Source of the DNA: Psychrobacter sp. JCM 18902
GTDB taxonomy: Bacteria > Pseudomonadota > Gammaproteobacteria > Pseudomonadales > Moraxellaceae
Reading direction: 5' to 3'
DNA length: 64,000 nt
Assembly: GCF_904846615.1 (NCBI RefSeq)
Contig: NZ_CAJHBK010000001.1
Coordinates: 930,001-994,000 of the forward strand
Shown here: positions 55,693 through 64,000 of the stretch, piece by piece
How the letters are laid out: every line of letters starts with the position of its first letter
How positions within the stretch are numbered: position 1 is the first letter of the stretch
Position numbers and translations under genes: made by a program
Notes under the pieces: generated by a model
The model's input: the letters and a program-made list of their open reading frames with translations, nothing else
The model's database searches: none
What the model was told of the DNA's origin: nothing

Positions 55693-57693
55693 TTGTCTAT
55701 TAAGTATCGCCTGATTCCTATGATTCCCAGTCCCGAGTTGTCTTCACCATACTCAATCATCAAAATGCCACTAATGGCAATTTTATTTTTGCTTGTGATG
55801 CTGTTGAGTGCGTTGTTACCCAATAATGCATTTGCTGCTGAAGCTAGCGCACTGGGAATGGGTGGCAGTACCAGTGAGGAGTCGGCGAGTACGCCGATAC
55901 CAGATTCATTCGGACGCGATACACCGCGCCATACCGTACAGGGCTTCATCAGTGCGTTAGGTGAAAATGACTATCTGCTGGCGAGTAATTATTTAAACTT
56001 ATCAAAGTCTGACAATCCAACCACAATCGTTCGTCAGTTTAAGCAAGCGCTGGATGCAGGTGGGCGTTTTCAGCCTGATTTGCAGATTAATAATACGCCG
56101 GAGGGCAACCTAACTGATCAGCTACCGCCAAGCCAAGAAAACGTCGGTGCGATTAATGTGGGCGAAAAAAGTGTGCCACTGATACTTGAAAGAGTGGTGT
56201 CTAAGCAAGGAGAGCAGTACTGGCAGTTTTCTACGGATACGCTCAGCTCAGTACCAGAAGTCATAGAAAATACCGAACCAACGTTAGTGTCTCGCTATAC
56301 TTTTGATTCCTTAGAAGGCAAAAAGCTGTTTGGTTATCAAGTGGCGGATTTAGCCGCAGCGTTAATGATGACTGTCGGCAGCTTTGTGTTTACTTATATC
56401 ATGGTATGGCTGCTGTACCATCTATTACGAATCCTCTATCCTCGTGTGCGCGGCGTACCATTGCCATTACCTGATAAGGTCGTATTGCCGCTGGCAGTGG
56501 TCATCATGGCGCTGATATTGTCAGAAGTGATGGTGTATGCAGGCGTGTCGGTGACGCTACGTGAACCGATCAATCGTTTTACCGAGATTGCATCTTGGCT
56601 TGCATTGACTTGGTTGCTGTTACGAGTCATCGATGCCATATTCACTCGTGCGGTAAATTTAAGTTATAAGAAAAATTATACTGAACGTGTCTCTATCTTG
56701 GGGCTGCTACGCAAAGTGGTCAAAGCGTTGCTGCTGATCTTTGCCGTGATTGTTATCTTCGGTAATTTGGGTTTTGATTTGACCACGGGTATTGCCGCCT
56801 TGGGTGTGGGTGGTTTGGCATTAGCACTGGGTGCGCAAAAAACCATCGAAAACCTTGTTGGTAGTGTCGTGGTCGTGGCGGATTCGCCCGTACGTATTGG
56901 TGATTATTGTAAGTTTGGCACTTATGAAGGCACAGTCATTGATATTGGTATTCGCTCATCACGTGTGCGCACCTTGACGCGCACTGTTGTGACTGTACCA
57001 AACGGTGATTTTTCATCGATGCAGATTGAAAACTTTACATCCCGCGATATGTTTCGCTTCTTCCATCAGTTATATATTAAACGTACTGCTGATATTGATG
57101 TGGTCTTTAAGATGGTCAAGGACTTGGATGAGTTTATAGATGAGCATTATTTGACCAACCAAGAATGGAATCAGGTCAATATTTTAGAGCTACGTCAAGA
57201 CTGCTATATCATTCAATTACAGGCGTATGTTAATGCTAATGGCGTGACTGAGTTCTATGACAAACAGAACGTTTTGTTTGTTGATTTATTGAACCAAGTG
57301 GCGAAATATGATGTCGAGCATGCCTTGCCAACGCAGCAGCTTATTGTCAATCAAACCGAGCTTGAGCATCACATAGAAAACGAAATTGAAGATAAGAGTA
57401 AGGAAGATAACGTCGCTGAAAGGACAAAAGACATGTCAAATGATGACCATGCTGATGATGATGCTAGCCACAATAAGGATAACAACAACGATGATAAGCA
57501 TGCCGTGGACTTGAGTAAAGGTAAAGATAACGTCAAGACAGATGAACAGGGCAGTCAGCAAACGACTAAACCCGCAGAGAGTAAAAAAGACAATGCATTA
57601 AAAGCATTGAGAAATAAAAGTCGTATGATAAAGAAGATCAAGTTCAAGTACGCAAAAAGAAAATCTGGCTTTTCTATATGGAATCAGCCATAA
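55693..57693 (+). CDS. Large MscS-family mechanosensitive channel
   Basis: 666 residues. The TTG start at 55693 is supported by AGAGG six bases upstream. A signal-like hydrophobic N-terminus ends near NNAFAAEA. A periplasmic domain (about 55-210) is followed by several membrane helices (about 220-380) and the MscS pore and beta domain: GIAALGVGGLALALGAQKTIENLVGSVVV and VPNGDFSSMQIENF. The C-terminal 110 residues are unusual: an Asp/His/Asn-rich stretch and then a basic end (KKIKFKYAKRKSG). It releases solutes on hypo-osmotic shock. It is longer than MscS (286) and shorter than MscK/YbdG-type giants. Confidence 0.9.
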   Translation: MSIKYRLIPMIPSPELSSPYSIIKMPLMAILFLLVMLLSALLPNNAFAAEASALGMGGSTSEESASTPIPDSFGRDTPRHTVQGFISALGENDYLLASNYLNLSKSDNPTTIVRQFKQALDAGGRFQPDLQINNTPEGNLTDQLPPSQENVGAINVGEKSVPLILERVVSKQGEQYWQFSTDTLSSVPEVIENTEPTLVSRYTFDSLEGKKLFGYQVADLAAALMMTVGSFVFTYIMVWLLYHLLRILYPRVRGVPLPLPDKVVLPLAVVIMALILSEVMVYAGVSVTLREPINRFTEIASWLALTWLLLRVIDAIFTRAVNLSYKKNYTERVSILGLLRKVVKALLLIFAVIVIFGNLGFDLTTGIAALGVGGLALALGAQKTIENLVGSVVVVADSPVRIGDYCKFGTYEGTVIDIGIRSSRVRTLTRTVVTVPNGDFSSMQIENFTSRDMFRFFHQLYIKRTADIDVVFKMVKDLDEFIDEHYLTNQEWNQVNILELRQDCYIIQLQAYVNANGVTEFYDKQNVLFVDLLNQVAKYDVEHALPTQQLIVNQTELEHHIENEIEDKSKEDNVAERTKDMSNDDHADDDASHNKDNNNDDKHAVDLSKGKDNVKTDEQGSQQTTKPAESKKDNALKALRNKSRMIKKIKFKYAKRKSGFSIWNQP

Positions 57694-57852
57694 AATTATG
57701 GATTAAAAAATGTATAAGATAAGCACTTGAGGTAAGTATCAAGCGTTTATCTTATGCCATTCATAAAAATTAGAGCAGCAAAGGAAACGAGTGCTAGACT
57801 AAGCGTAAGCTAAGCGAGTTTGACATAGTGAATTGTACTTTGGTGTTTGGCC

Positions 57853-58485
57853 TTATAAAGGGACAGCGGTTTGATTACGTAATAAGCCGTAGTATGACCA
57901 TAGCAACAGACTGGCAGCGCTGCGATGTGGTGACCAATCTTGAGTTAGATTCTTTAACTGTTTCGGTGTTGGGCATTCCGTTAAGCCTAATAACGCCATC
58001 GCCGCTACTTTAATCGCTAGATCATCGACCGCAAGTACGTCTGCACGTTTCAGTGAGAATAATAAATACATCTCAGCCGTCCAGCGGCCAATACCAGTAA
58101 CGGCCGTCAGCACTTCTATTGTTTCTTCATCAGGCAAAAGTTCTAACGCAGCAAAGTCTATATTATGATCGATTAATGAGCGAATATAACGGGTTTTTTG
58201 TTTAGATAACCCTTGCGCTCTTAAGTCCTCATCTGTTGCTTTGATAATCGCCTGTGGATTCGTTAAGACGGCATCAAGTAGTCTTTGCCAAATACTGGCT
58301 GCTGCTGCCACAGACAGCTGTTGACCAACCATTGCTCGCATCAACTGCTCAAACCCACCGATATTATGCCGTAGACTGGGCATGCCAACTTGTTCATAGA
58401 TAGACAAAAATCTTGGCTCGATAACAATCAAAGCCATGATATGTTCATGTAGCTGTTGTGTGTTCTCAATGGTCTGTATGCTCAT
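57853..58485 (-). CDS. DNA-3-methyladenine glycosylase II (AlkA-like)
   Basis: 210 residues. The HhH-GPD signature VTGIGRWTAEMYLLFSLKRADVLAVDDLAIK includes the helix-hairpin-helix and catalytic aspartate. VGQQLSVAAAASIWQRL precedes it. It excises alkylated purines in base-excision repair. It lacks the AlkA N-terminal TBP-like domain and an iron-sulfur cluster, so it belongs to the short AlkA/Mag1-like group. The closest named type (AlkA versus Mag1) cannot be fixed by eye. Confidence 0.9.
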   Translation of the reverse strand: MSIQTIENTQQLHEHIMALIVIEPRFLSIYEQVGMPSLRHNIGGFEQLMRAMVGQQLSVAAAASIWQRLLDAVLTNPQAIIKATDEDLRAQGLSKQKTRYIRSLIDHNIDFAALELLPDEETIEVLTAVTGIGRWTAEMYLLFSLKRADVLAVDDLAIKVAAMALLGLTECPTPKQLKNLTQDWSPHRSAASLLLWSYYGLLRNQTAVPL

Positions 58486-58511
58486 AAATGCTTATCCTGA
58501 TTTATGCAAAT

Positions 58512-58529
58512 ATCGCTATCGCTATCGCT
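58512..58529. repeat. Hexanucleotide repeat (ATCGCT)3, intergenic
   Basis: Three perfect ATCGCT units about 25 bases upstream of the glycosylase start. Copy-number change could alter promoter spacing. Confidence 0.7.
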
Positions 58530-58588
58530 AGATGTTAAATGTAGGGGCTATAGTCGATAAAGATTAAATAATGATTTTATGAGCATAA

Positions 58589-58618
58589 CAAAAAGGACTG
58601 CCAATAAGCAGTCCTTTT
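58589..58618. terminator. Terminator of the smr gene
   Basis: AAAAGGACTGC and GCAGTCCTTTT form a perfect 11-bp stem with the six-base loop CAATAA. Confidence 0.85.
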
Positions 58619-58642
58619 GATTCTTCATACTAACCCTAAAAA

Positions 58643-59374
58643 CTATTCACCATCAGCTTTAGATTTTTTGAGCAGTACCAATACTGCACCGTTACCACCA
58701 TCTTTTGGCGGTGCAGAGCAAAATGCCAATACTTCTGGTAATTGACGTAGCCAACCGTTGACGCAGGTTTTTAAAATGGCCTCAGAGCCTTTACCATGGA
58801 CGATTTTTACCATGGTCTCATTTTTCTGTTTTGCTTGGCTTAGGAGTTGAGTCATTGCCACGCGTGCTTCTTCGATGGTACAACCATGAATATCTACGGC
58901 GTCATACCAACGTAGTTTGCCTTTTTTAAGCTGATCAAAGATTTTATTCTGCAAAGTCGGCTGTTTGTAAGATAAATAGGCTTCAGCAGCGACAGGGTTG
59001 AGTAGTGCTTGCATATCTGACAAGCCAGCTCCCAAATCACTCGCTTCACTACCTTGCGCGGCAGCACGTTTAGACAAGGTAGTCGCATCAGGTTTGCCCG
59101 CTTTGCTAGCATTGGCAGGTGAGCGTACGTTTTTGTCTTCAAGCTGATTGACGCCATGCATTGCTTGCATAAACAGCACTTTGTCATCGTCAATATGCTC
59201 GCTAGCCATTTGCTTGACAGTCTTGTTTACTTGCTTTTGCGTGGGCAATGAGACAGCCTCAGTAGGCTTTTGGTTTTCATCTTCGGGCGAATTGGTATCG
59301 CGACCTTTGCTAAGTTGGCCTTTTAGCTCTTTGAGCTGGTCTTGCATTTCTTTTGAAAATAGAGAGTTTGACAT
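58643..59374 (-). CDS. Smr-domain protein (putative DNA/RNA endonuclease)
   Basis: 243 residues. The N-terminal 130 residues are polar and low in complexity. The Smr domain (about 155-240) has VDIHGCTIEEA (LDxHG-type), VKIVHGKGSEAI (HGKG) and GGNGAVLVLLKK. Smr domains occur in MutS2, SmrA/SmrB and related nickases. SmrB cleaves mRNA at collided ribosomes, so a ribosome-rescue role is possible but not shown. Stand-alone form, no MutS part. Confidence 0.88.
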   Translation of the reverse strand: MSNSLFSKEMQDQLKELKGQLSKGRDTNSPEDENQKPTEAVSLPTQKQVNKTVKQMASEHIDDDKVLFMQAMHGVNQLEDKNVRSPANASKAGKPDATTLSKRAAAQGSEASDLGAGLSDMQALLNPVAAEAYLSYKQPTLQNKIFDQLKKGKLRWYDAVDIHGCTIEEARVAMTQLLSQAKQKNETMVKIVHGKGSEAILKTCVNGWLRQLPEVLAFCSAPPKDGGNGAVLVLLKKSKADGE

Positions 59375-59442
59375 AGAAGTTAACGTATCGTTGGTTGATG
59401 AATGATGGATTGATTTAAACTGTTCAGTAGATTTAAGCCACT

Positions 59443-60321
59443 TTACCTGTCTGCTGCGACGCCCGCAAGTAAGGATTGTAACGCTTGTCCAGGATGGTCA
59501 GTCTTCATGAACTGCTCACCGATTAAAAAGTGCTGAGTATCGTGCTTCAACATCAAACGAATATCAGCGCTATTATGAATGCCACTTTCGGTGACGATAA
59601 GCGGTTTAAGCGTGCTATCCACATCAGCCGCCAGTGCGTCGATTAAAATATTTTTTAGATCCAGCGTAGTTTGCAAGTTGACATCGAAAGTATTCAAATC
59701 ACGATTATTAATGCCGTAAATATTATGTGCTGAGCGCGGTAGCTGTAGCGCACGTTCAAGTTCGGCTTTAGTATGGACTTCTATCAATACATCCATACCC
59801 AATTCGATACTTAGCGCATGCAGCTCTTGTACTTGGGTGTCGTCAAGGCAGGCCATAATGAGTAAAATACAGTCAGCTCCCATCAGATAAGATTGATAGA
59901 TCTGGTACACATCTATCATAAAATCTTTACGCAGTATCGGTAGGCTTACCGCATTAGCTGCTTGAATAAGATAGCTATCATCACCTTGAAAATAATCGCG
60001 ATCAGTCAATACAGACAGACAGCTGGCGCCCGCTTGCTCGTATTGCTTGGCAAATAGGGCTGGCGCGAAGTTGTGATTGATAACGCCCTTAGAAGGAGAG
60101 GCTTTTTTAATCTCAGCGATGATACCAATACCATGCTCTTTAGTGCTAGCCGCTCGTAGCGCCGCCGCAAAGCCACGACGTGGTTTGTTATCCGCCGCGA
60201 CTTGCGCTTGTAAATCTTCAAGAGATAATACCTCGCGTGCGTCATTTACTTCTTCCACTTTAGTGGCGACAATGCGTTGCAATACGGAAGGAATATCTGT
60301 CTTGGTTTCTGTATGAGTCAT
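59443..60321 (-). CDS. trpC: Indole-3-glycerol phosphate synthase
   Basis: 292 residues from the ATG at 60321; an upstream in-frame TTG at 60357 is less likely. TIM-barrel motifs are IIAEIKKASPSKGVI (catalytic Glu/Lys), CLSVLTDRDYFQG, LRKDFMID, GINNRDLNTF and VTESGIH. It closes the indole ring from CdRP. It is monofunctional, without fused TrpF. It is the last gene of trpG-trpD-trpC. Confidence 0.96.
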   Translation of the reverse strand: MTHTETKTDIPSVLQRIVATKVEEVNDAREVLSLEDLQAQVAADNKPRRGFAAALRAASTKEHGIGIIAEIKKASPSKGVINHNFAPALFAKQYEQAGASCLSVLTDRDYFQGDDSYLIQAANAVSLPILRKDFMIDVYQIYQSYLMGADCILLIMACLDDTQVQELHALSIELGMDVLIEVHTKAELERALQLPRSAHNIYGINNRDLNTFDVNLQTTLDLKNILIDALAADVDSTLKPLIVTESGIHNSADIRLMLKHDTQHFLIGEQFMKTDHPGQALQSLLAGVAADR

Positions 60322-60391
60322 GCTGGTATCCGAATATCGTTGAATGTAAATAGACAAAATAGCTAGAGTGCACAGTAATGGTGCTTAGCCG

Positions 60392-61513
60392 TTAAGCAGG
60401 AGTCACTAGTTGCTGCGTGTATGTGGCGAGAGACTCAAGCTTGAGTAGAGCATCACCATTCTGAATGACTGTTTGTGCCCGGCTCACACCATTAGCATAG
60501 TTGCTGGCAAGTCCTGCGGTATATATGGCCGCGCCTGCATTTAGTGCAATCATATCACGTGCTTTAAGTACAGCACGTTCTTGAGAGTTTTCTCCTGATA
60601 GAGCCGCGCGAATAAGCTCAAGACTTTGCGCTGGAGAATCTACATCGAGACCGATAAGGGTTTGTGACTCAATACCTGCATCTTCTGGCATCATCTCATA
60701 AACAGATATCTCACCGTCTTTTAATTCAGCGACAGTGGTTGAGGTAGCGAGACTGATTTCATCCAAACCGTCTTTTGCGCCCACAACCATGACATGACGT
60801 GCGCCTAAGTTTTTCATGACTTTAGCGATAGGCTCGCACAGTTGAGCCGTAAAGACACCGATTACCAAATTGGGTGTGCCAGCAGGGTTGGTTAATGGTC
60901 CTAAAATATTAAAGATGGTGCGCGCTTTGAGCTCGCGGCGTACTGGATTGGCATAACGCATCGCACTGTGATGATTGGGCGCAAACAAAAAGCCGATACC
61001 TTGGTTTTCGATACATTCTTTAGATTGCTCAGGGGTAAGCGCCAGACTGATACCTGCTTGCTCAAGCAAATCTGAGCTACCAGAGTTGGTAGAGACACCG
61101 CGGTTACCATGTTTTGCCACTTGAGCACCAGCGGCGGCAGCAACCAATGCTGATGCAGTAGAAACGTTGAATAAATTGGCACCATCACCGCCAGTTCCGA
61201 CGATATCGACTAAGTAATCACAGCCCCGTGGTTCGATATTGGCTGCTAACGCACGCATCGCACTGGCAGAGGCAGTAATCTCATCGATGGACTCACCTTT
61301 CATACGCAGACCAGTCAAAATAGCACCCATCATGGCGTCGCTACATCTGCCTTGCATGATAATCAGCATCACCTGATACATCTCATCAAAGGTTAAATCA
61401 ATGTGCTGAAAAATTCGCCCCAAAGCCGTCGTCAGTAGCGTATGTGTCTCTTCATCAGACAGTTGAGCAATGTTAGCTGGGGTAGGGCTTTCATTTGTTT
61501 TTGTTGTACTCAT
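60392..61513 (-). CDS. trpD: Anthranilate phosphoribosyltransferase
   Basis: 373 residues. The PRPP-binding VDIVGTGGDGANLFNVSTASA, KHGNRGVSTNSGSSDLLE and FNILGPLTNPA are intact. It transfers the phosphoribosyl group to anthranilate. The C-terminus is about 25 residues longer than E. coli's TrpD domain. It is followed after 70 bases by trpC. AGAGAG precedes the ATG. The leader between trpG and trpD has a short ATATTTA tandem repeat (about 61525-61547). Confidence 0.96.
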   Translation of the reverse strand: MSTTKTNESPTPANIAQLSDEETHTLLTTALGRIFQHIDLTFDEMYQVMLIIMQGRCSDAMMGAILTGLRMKGESIDEITASASAMRALAANIEPRGCDYLVDIVGTGGDGANLFNVSTASALVAAAAGAQVAKHGNRGVSTNSGSSDLLEQAGISLALTPEQSKECIENQGIGFLFAPNHHSAMRYANPVRRELKARTIFNILGPLTNPAGTPNLVIGVFTAQLCEPIAKVMKNLGARHVMVVGAKDGLDEISLATSTTVAELKDGEISVYEMMPEDAGIESQTLIGLDVDSPAQSLELIRAALSGENSQERAVLKARDMIALNAGAAIYTAGLASNYANGVSRAQTVIQNGDALLKLESLATYTQQLVTPA

Positions 61514-61635
61514 TATGATCTCTCTTAATATTTAATATTTAATATTTTTATACATTAATTTTAAATTATCAATAGAATAGGTTTTATTTTAATTTTGTTA
61601 TTAACGGCTTTTTTAGAACATGCTTTAATAAACTG

Positions 61636-62259
61636 TTAGCCGACTTGTGGTAGTTCATCTGAGGTTAGGACTGACAAATGATGCGTTTGCAAAAAACTGT
61701 TGAGCAGCTGATAACCTGCTTCGCTTAAGATAGACTCAGGATGGAATTGTACCCCTTCTACCGCAAACGCTTTATGACGGATACCCATGATTTCTTCAAT
61801 ACTGCCATCACTGTTTTGTGTCCATGCGGTCAGCTCAAGACAGTCGGGCAGGCTGGTTTTATCAATGACAAGCGAATGATAGCGCGTGACTTGTACGGGA
61901 TTAGGTAAGCCTTCAAAGACACCTTGGTCAGTATGATAAACGGCGGATAAGCGGCCATGCATGACTTCACCAGCCTTGACCACTTGTCCACCAAATGCTT
62001 GTCCAATTGCCTGATGTCCTAGGCAAATACCTAGTATCGGTATCACGCCCTGAAAAGTCTTGATAGCTTCTAGAGAGATACCAGCCTGATCAGGATCGCA
62101 GGGACCGGGGCCAATGACGATCGCATCTGGCGCAAGGGTTCTAATGTTTTCAATAGTGGTTTGATCGTTACGCCAGACGGTGATGTCCTGCTGTAATTCA
62201 CCGAAGTACTGTACAATATTGTATGTAAAGCTATCGTAATTATCGATCATCAGAATCAT
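61636..62259 (-). CDS. trpG: Anthranilate synthase glutamine amidotransferase subunit
   Basis: 207 residues. It is a class I amidotransferase with [11 protein letters not shown], the catalytic Cys in [15 protein letters not shown] and the catalytic His/Glu in FHPES. It provides ammonia to TrpE for anthranilate formation and may also serve PabB in folate synthesis (TrpG/PabA). trpE is not in the window. The gene starts the trpG-trpD-trpC cluster. No Trp-rich leader peptide was seen. Confidence 0.95.
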   Translation of the reverse strand: MILMIDNYDSFTYNIVQYFGELQQDITVWRNDQTTIENIRTLAPDAIVIGPGPCDPDQAGISLEAIKTFQGVIPILGICLGHQAIGQAFGGQVVKAGEVMHGRLSAVYHTDQGVFEGLPNPVQVTRYHSLVIDKTSLPDCLELTAWTQNSDGSIEEIMGIRHKAFAVEGVQFHPESILSEAGYQLLNSFLQTHHLSVLTSDELPQVG

Positions 62260-62419
62260 TAGCGTTCTACTTATTGAGTTCTACTTATGGAGATGGTTAT
62301 ATAACGCCGTTATCTTACCACTATTTTGCAGTCTATCAAATGTAGGGTGTAGGCGACCCAAATAAGTGGTGAATAACAATACATTTTGCTTGTTGGATGA
62401 CATTCGTTAAAGTCTCGAA

Positions 62420-62436
62420 CGCACTAAAAAAGTACA
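62420..62436. promoter_or_regulatory. NtrC-type site 1 (weaker)
   Basis: CGCACTAAAAAAGTACA is an imperfect match to the NtrC dyad TGCAC-N7-GTGCA. It lies 41 bases (centre to centre) from the stronger site. Confidence 0.5.
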
Positions 62437-62460
62437 TAATTTTTATTTATACATTCAATA

Positions 62461-62477
62461 TGCACTAATTTAGTGCA
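62461..62477. promoter_or_regulatory. NtrC-type site 2 (strong)
   Basis: TGCACTAATTTAGTGCA is a perfect 17-base dyad that matches the enhancer sites known at enterobacterial glnA (TGCAC-N7-GTGCA). It lies about 190 bases before the predicted sigma-54 start. Confidence 0.8.
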
Positions 62478-62630
62478 TAAGTTAGTTATTAATGACTCTG
62501 GATAAATAATTTGTATGACACCATTGACGATAAATCTACGGCTGCAATAGTTTCAAAGGTATTATAAGTTACTGTAATTATTATTAATAACTATCCTTTT
62601 ATCCTCTATATTTTCATCGTTATAAAAAAC

Positions 62631-62646
62631 TGGCATAGCCTTTGCA
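62631..62646 (+). promoter_or_regulatory. Sigma-54 promoter of glnA
   Basis: TGGCATAGCCTTTGCA fits the -24/-12 consensus TGGCAYR-N4-TTGCW at every defined position. The start is predicted near 62657, giving a leader of about 308 bases. The two NtrC-type sites upstream make nitrogen-limitation control likely. Confidence 0.85.
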
Positions 62647-62815
62647 TTATTACTGTTATGATTATCTTTGGTGATAAATTGGTTCAATAATTATTATTAA
62701 CGAGTGCCTGAAGAGTTCAGCATAATGAGTGATATGTTGTTAGAATAATATCGAACCAAAACACTGGCGAGTCTTACTAAGCGCATAACTCAGATGGCTA
62801 TCTTGACTAATAATA

Positions 62816-62843
62816 TTGACAGTGCTGAGAATAAGCATAATAT
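62816..62843 (+). promoter_or_regulatory. Sigma-70 promoter of glnA
   Basis: A perfect TTGACA (62816-62821), a 16-base spacer and TAATAT (62838-62843). It would give a transcript starting near 62850, about 115 bases before glnA, for basal expression. Confidence 0.65.
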
Positions 62844-62964
62844 TAAACAGGATATTTAGCGCTAAACGCAGCGCTGACTGTTATCAAACCAGAGATTTTT
62901 AACCAACAGATTGTACCTATAATTTCAAATCGCAATAACCTAATCAACACAACGGAGACTATTT

Positions 62965-64000
62965 ATGTCGAACAAACTACTAGATCTTATCCAATCCTCT
63001 AATGCTAAATGGGTTGATTTTCGCTTCACTGATACACGTGGTAAAGAGCAACATATCAGCTTTCCAGCGCATAGCGTTGACGAAGAAGTGATGGAAGATG
63101 GCAAGATGTTTGATGGCTCATCTATTGCTGGTTGGAAAGGTATCGAAGCGTCAGATATGATCTTGCGTCCTGATCCAGAGACGGCTTTTCTTGACCCGTT
63201 CTTTGATTCACTTACCGTAGTTGTTACTTGCGATATCATCGAGCCATCAACGCTACAAGGTTATGATCGTGACCCACGTTCTATTGCACGCCGCGCCGAA
63301 GAGTACTTGAAGTCAACAGGCATTGGCGATACTGCTTATTTTGGTCCTGAGCCTGAGTTTTTTATATTTGATGATGTGAAATGGTCAATTGATATGTCTG
63401 GCGTTAGCCACAAGATCACAGCCGAAGAAGCGGCATGGTCGACTAATAATGACTATGAGTGGGGCAACATGGGACATCGTCCACGTGTTAAAGGCGCTTA
63501 CTTCCCAGTACCACCAATCGATAGCTCGCAAGACATGCGCTCTGTTATGTGTGAGCGTTTAGAAGAAATAATCGGTGAAGGCTGTGTCGAAGTTCATCAC
63601 CATGAAGTTGCGCCTTGCCAGTCAGAAATTGGTGTCGCTTTCAATACGTTAGTCAAAAAAGCCGATGAAGTACAACAGTTAAAGTATGTTGTACATAATG
63701 TTGCGCATCAGTTTGGTAAAACGGCTACCTTTATGCCAAAACCAATCGTTGGTGACAACGGTTCAGGCATGCACGTGCATATGTCAATCTCCAAAGATGG
63801 TGTCAATACTTTCTCAGGTGATGAATACGCTGGTTTGTCTGAATCTGCACTGTATTTCATCGGTGGTATCATCAAGCATGCGCGTGCGTTGAATGCGATT
63901 ACCAACCCATCGACTAATAGCTATAAGCGCCTAGTACCGCATTATGAAGCGCCTATCAAACTTGCGTACTCAGCGTCTAACCGCTCAGCATCTATCCGTA
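62965..64000 (+). CDS. glnA: Glutamine synthetase type I, 5' part
   Basis: 345 residues are visible before the window ends. The N-terminal beta-grasp part ([37 protein letters not shown]) is followed by the metal-ligand motifs [41 protein letters not shown] and [17 protein letters not shown]. It condenses ammonia with glutamate to glutamine. The adenylylation tyrosine loop lies beyond the window. GGAG lies 8-11 bases before the ATG. Confidence 0.97.
   Translation, partial: MSNKLLDLIQSSNAKWVDFRFTDTRGKEQHISFPAHSVDEEVMEDGKMFDGSSIAGWKGIEASDMILRPDPETAFLDPFFDSLTVVVTCDIIEPSTLQGYDRDPRSIARRAEEYLKSTGIGDTAYFGPEPEFFIFDDVKWSIDMSGVSHKITAEEAAWSTNNDYEWGNMGHRPRVKGAYFPVPPIDSSQDMRSVMCERLEEIIGEGCVEVHHHEVAPCQSEIGVAFNTLVKKADEVQQLKYVVHNVAHQFGKTATFMPKPIVGDNGSGMHVHMSISKDGVNTFSGDEYAGLSESALYFIGGIIKHARALNAITNPSTNSYKRLVPHYEAPIKLAYSASNRSASIR

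Noticed and set aside
62260..62400. trp attenuator/leader peptide upstream of trpG
   Set aside because: No short frame with clustered Trp codons and no terminator/antiterminator pair is visible.
1..64000. tRNA, rRNA, tmRNA, RNase P RNA, prophage or defence islands
   Set aside because: None was recognised on either strand by eye. Apart from the IS cluster and the ars operon the window is core-genome in character. A tRNAscan/Infernal run would be decisive.

Overview
The window reads as a chromosomal segment of a Moraxellaceae gammaproteobacterium, most probably Psychrobacter. The basis is AT-leaning composition, dense protein-coding housekeeping content, Gammaproteobacteria-type gene neighbourhoods (pdxA-rsmA-apaH, rodA/rlpA, ahcY-metF) and the general style of the proteins. 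No rRNA, tRNA, CRISPR array or prophage was seen. The genus is an inference from recognition, not from a search.

Layout. 1-7 kb: 3' end of lptB, radA, and a cell-wall group (rlpA, rodA, an M15-like peptidase, an orphan lipoprotein). 7-11 kb: a paired M16 peptidase locus (one member with the zinc motif, one without) preceded by a 54-residue lipoprotein. 11-19 kb: ftsY, ogt, yebC, a voltage-gated-type K+ channel with a zinc ribbon, an ABC1/UbiB kinase, aroQ, a cold-shock gene with a long leader, and a DEAD-box helicase. 19-27 kb: a copper/cytochrome-oxidase assembly pair (TauE/SafE-like protein and ccoS), ydcF-like and murB, a low-molecular-weight tyrosine phosphatase, an Hsp15-like protein, paiB-like, an excalibur-domain protein and ilvA. 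27-30 kb: an arsenic operon arsR-arsC-arsH-arsB with a strong operator. 30-35 kb: rpiA, argF, alr and dnaB.

35-41 kb: the pdxA-rsmA-apaH group, split by two identical 912-bp IS5-family elements in inverted orientation. The pdxA stop codon itself lies in a third, solo IS-end sequence. 41-50 kb: a multi-membrane-span protein of the so-called site-specific recombinase family, two tandem long-chain-type acyl-CoA dehydrogenases, a PAS-GGDEF-EAL protein and rsmE. 50-53 kb: ahcY-metF (methyl cycle), preceded by a promoter and a leader that folds like an S-adenosylhomocysteine riboswitch. 53-58 kb: a TonB-dependent receptor and a large MscS channel. 58-62 kb: a DNA glycosylase, an Smr protein and the trpG-trpD-trpC cluster. 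62-64 kb: glnA, cut by the window edge, with a consensus sigma-54 promoter and two NtrC-type sites upstream.

No clearly new multi-gene system is visible. The most informative observations are regulatory (SAH riboswitch, sigma-54/NtrC control of glnA, operator-embedded and possibly leaderless arsR) and structural (inverted IS pair and IS-derived pdxA tail). Less-described items are a tiny lipoprotein upstream of the M16 pair, a 920-bp gap between rodA and rlpA, and a small two-copy inverted-repeat element.
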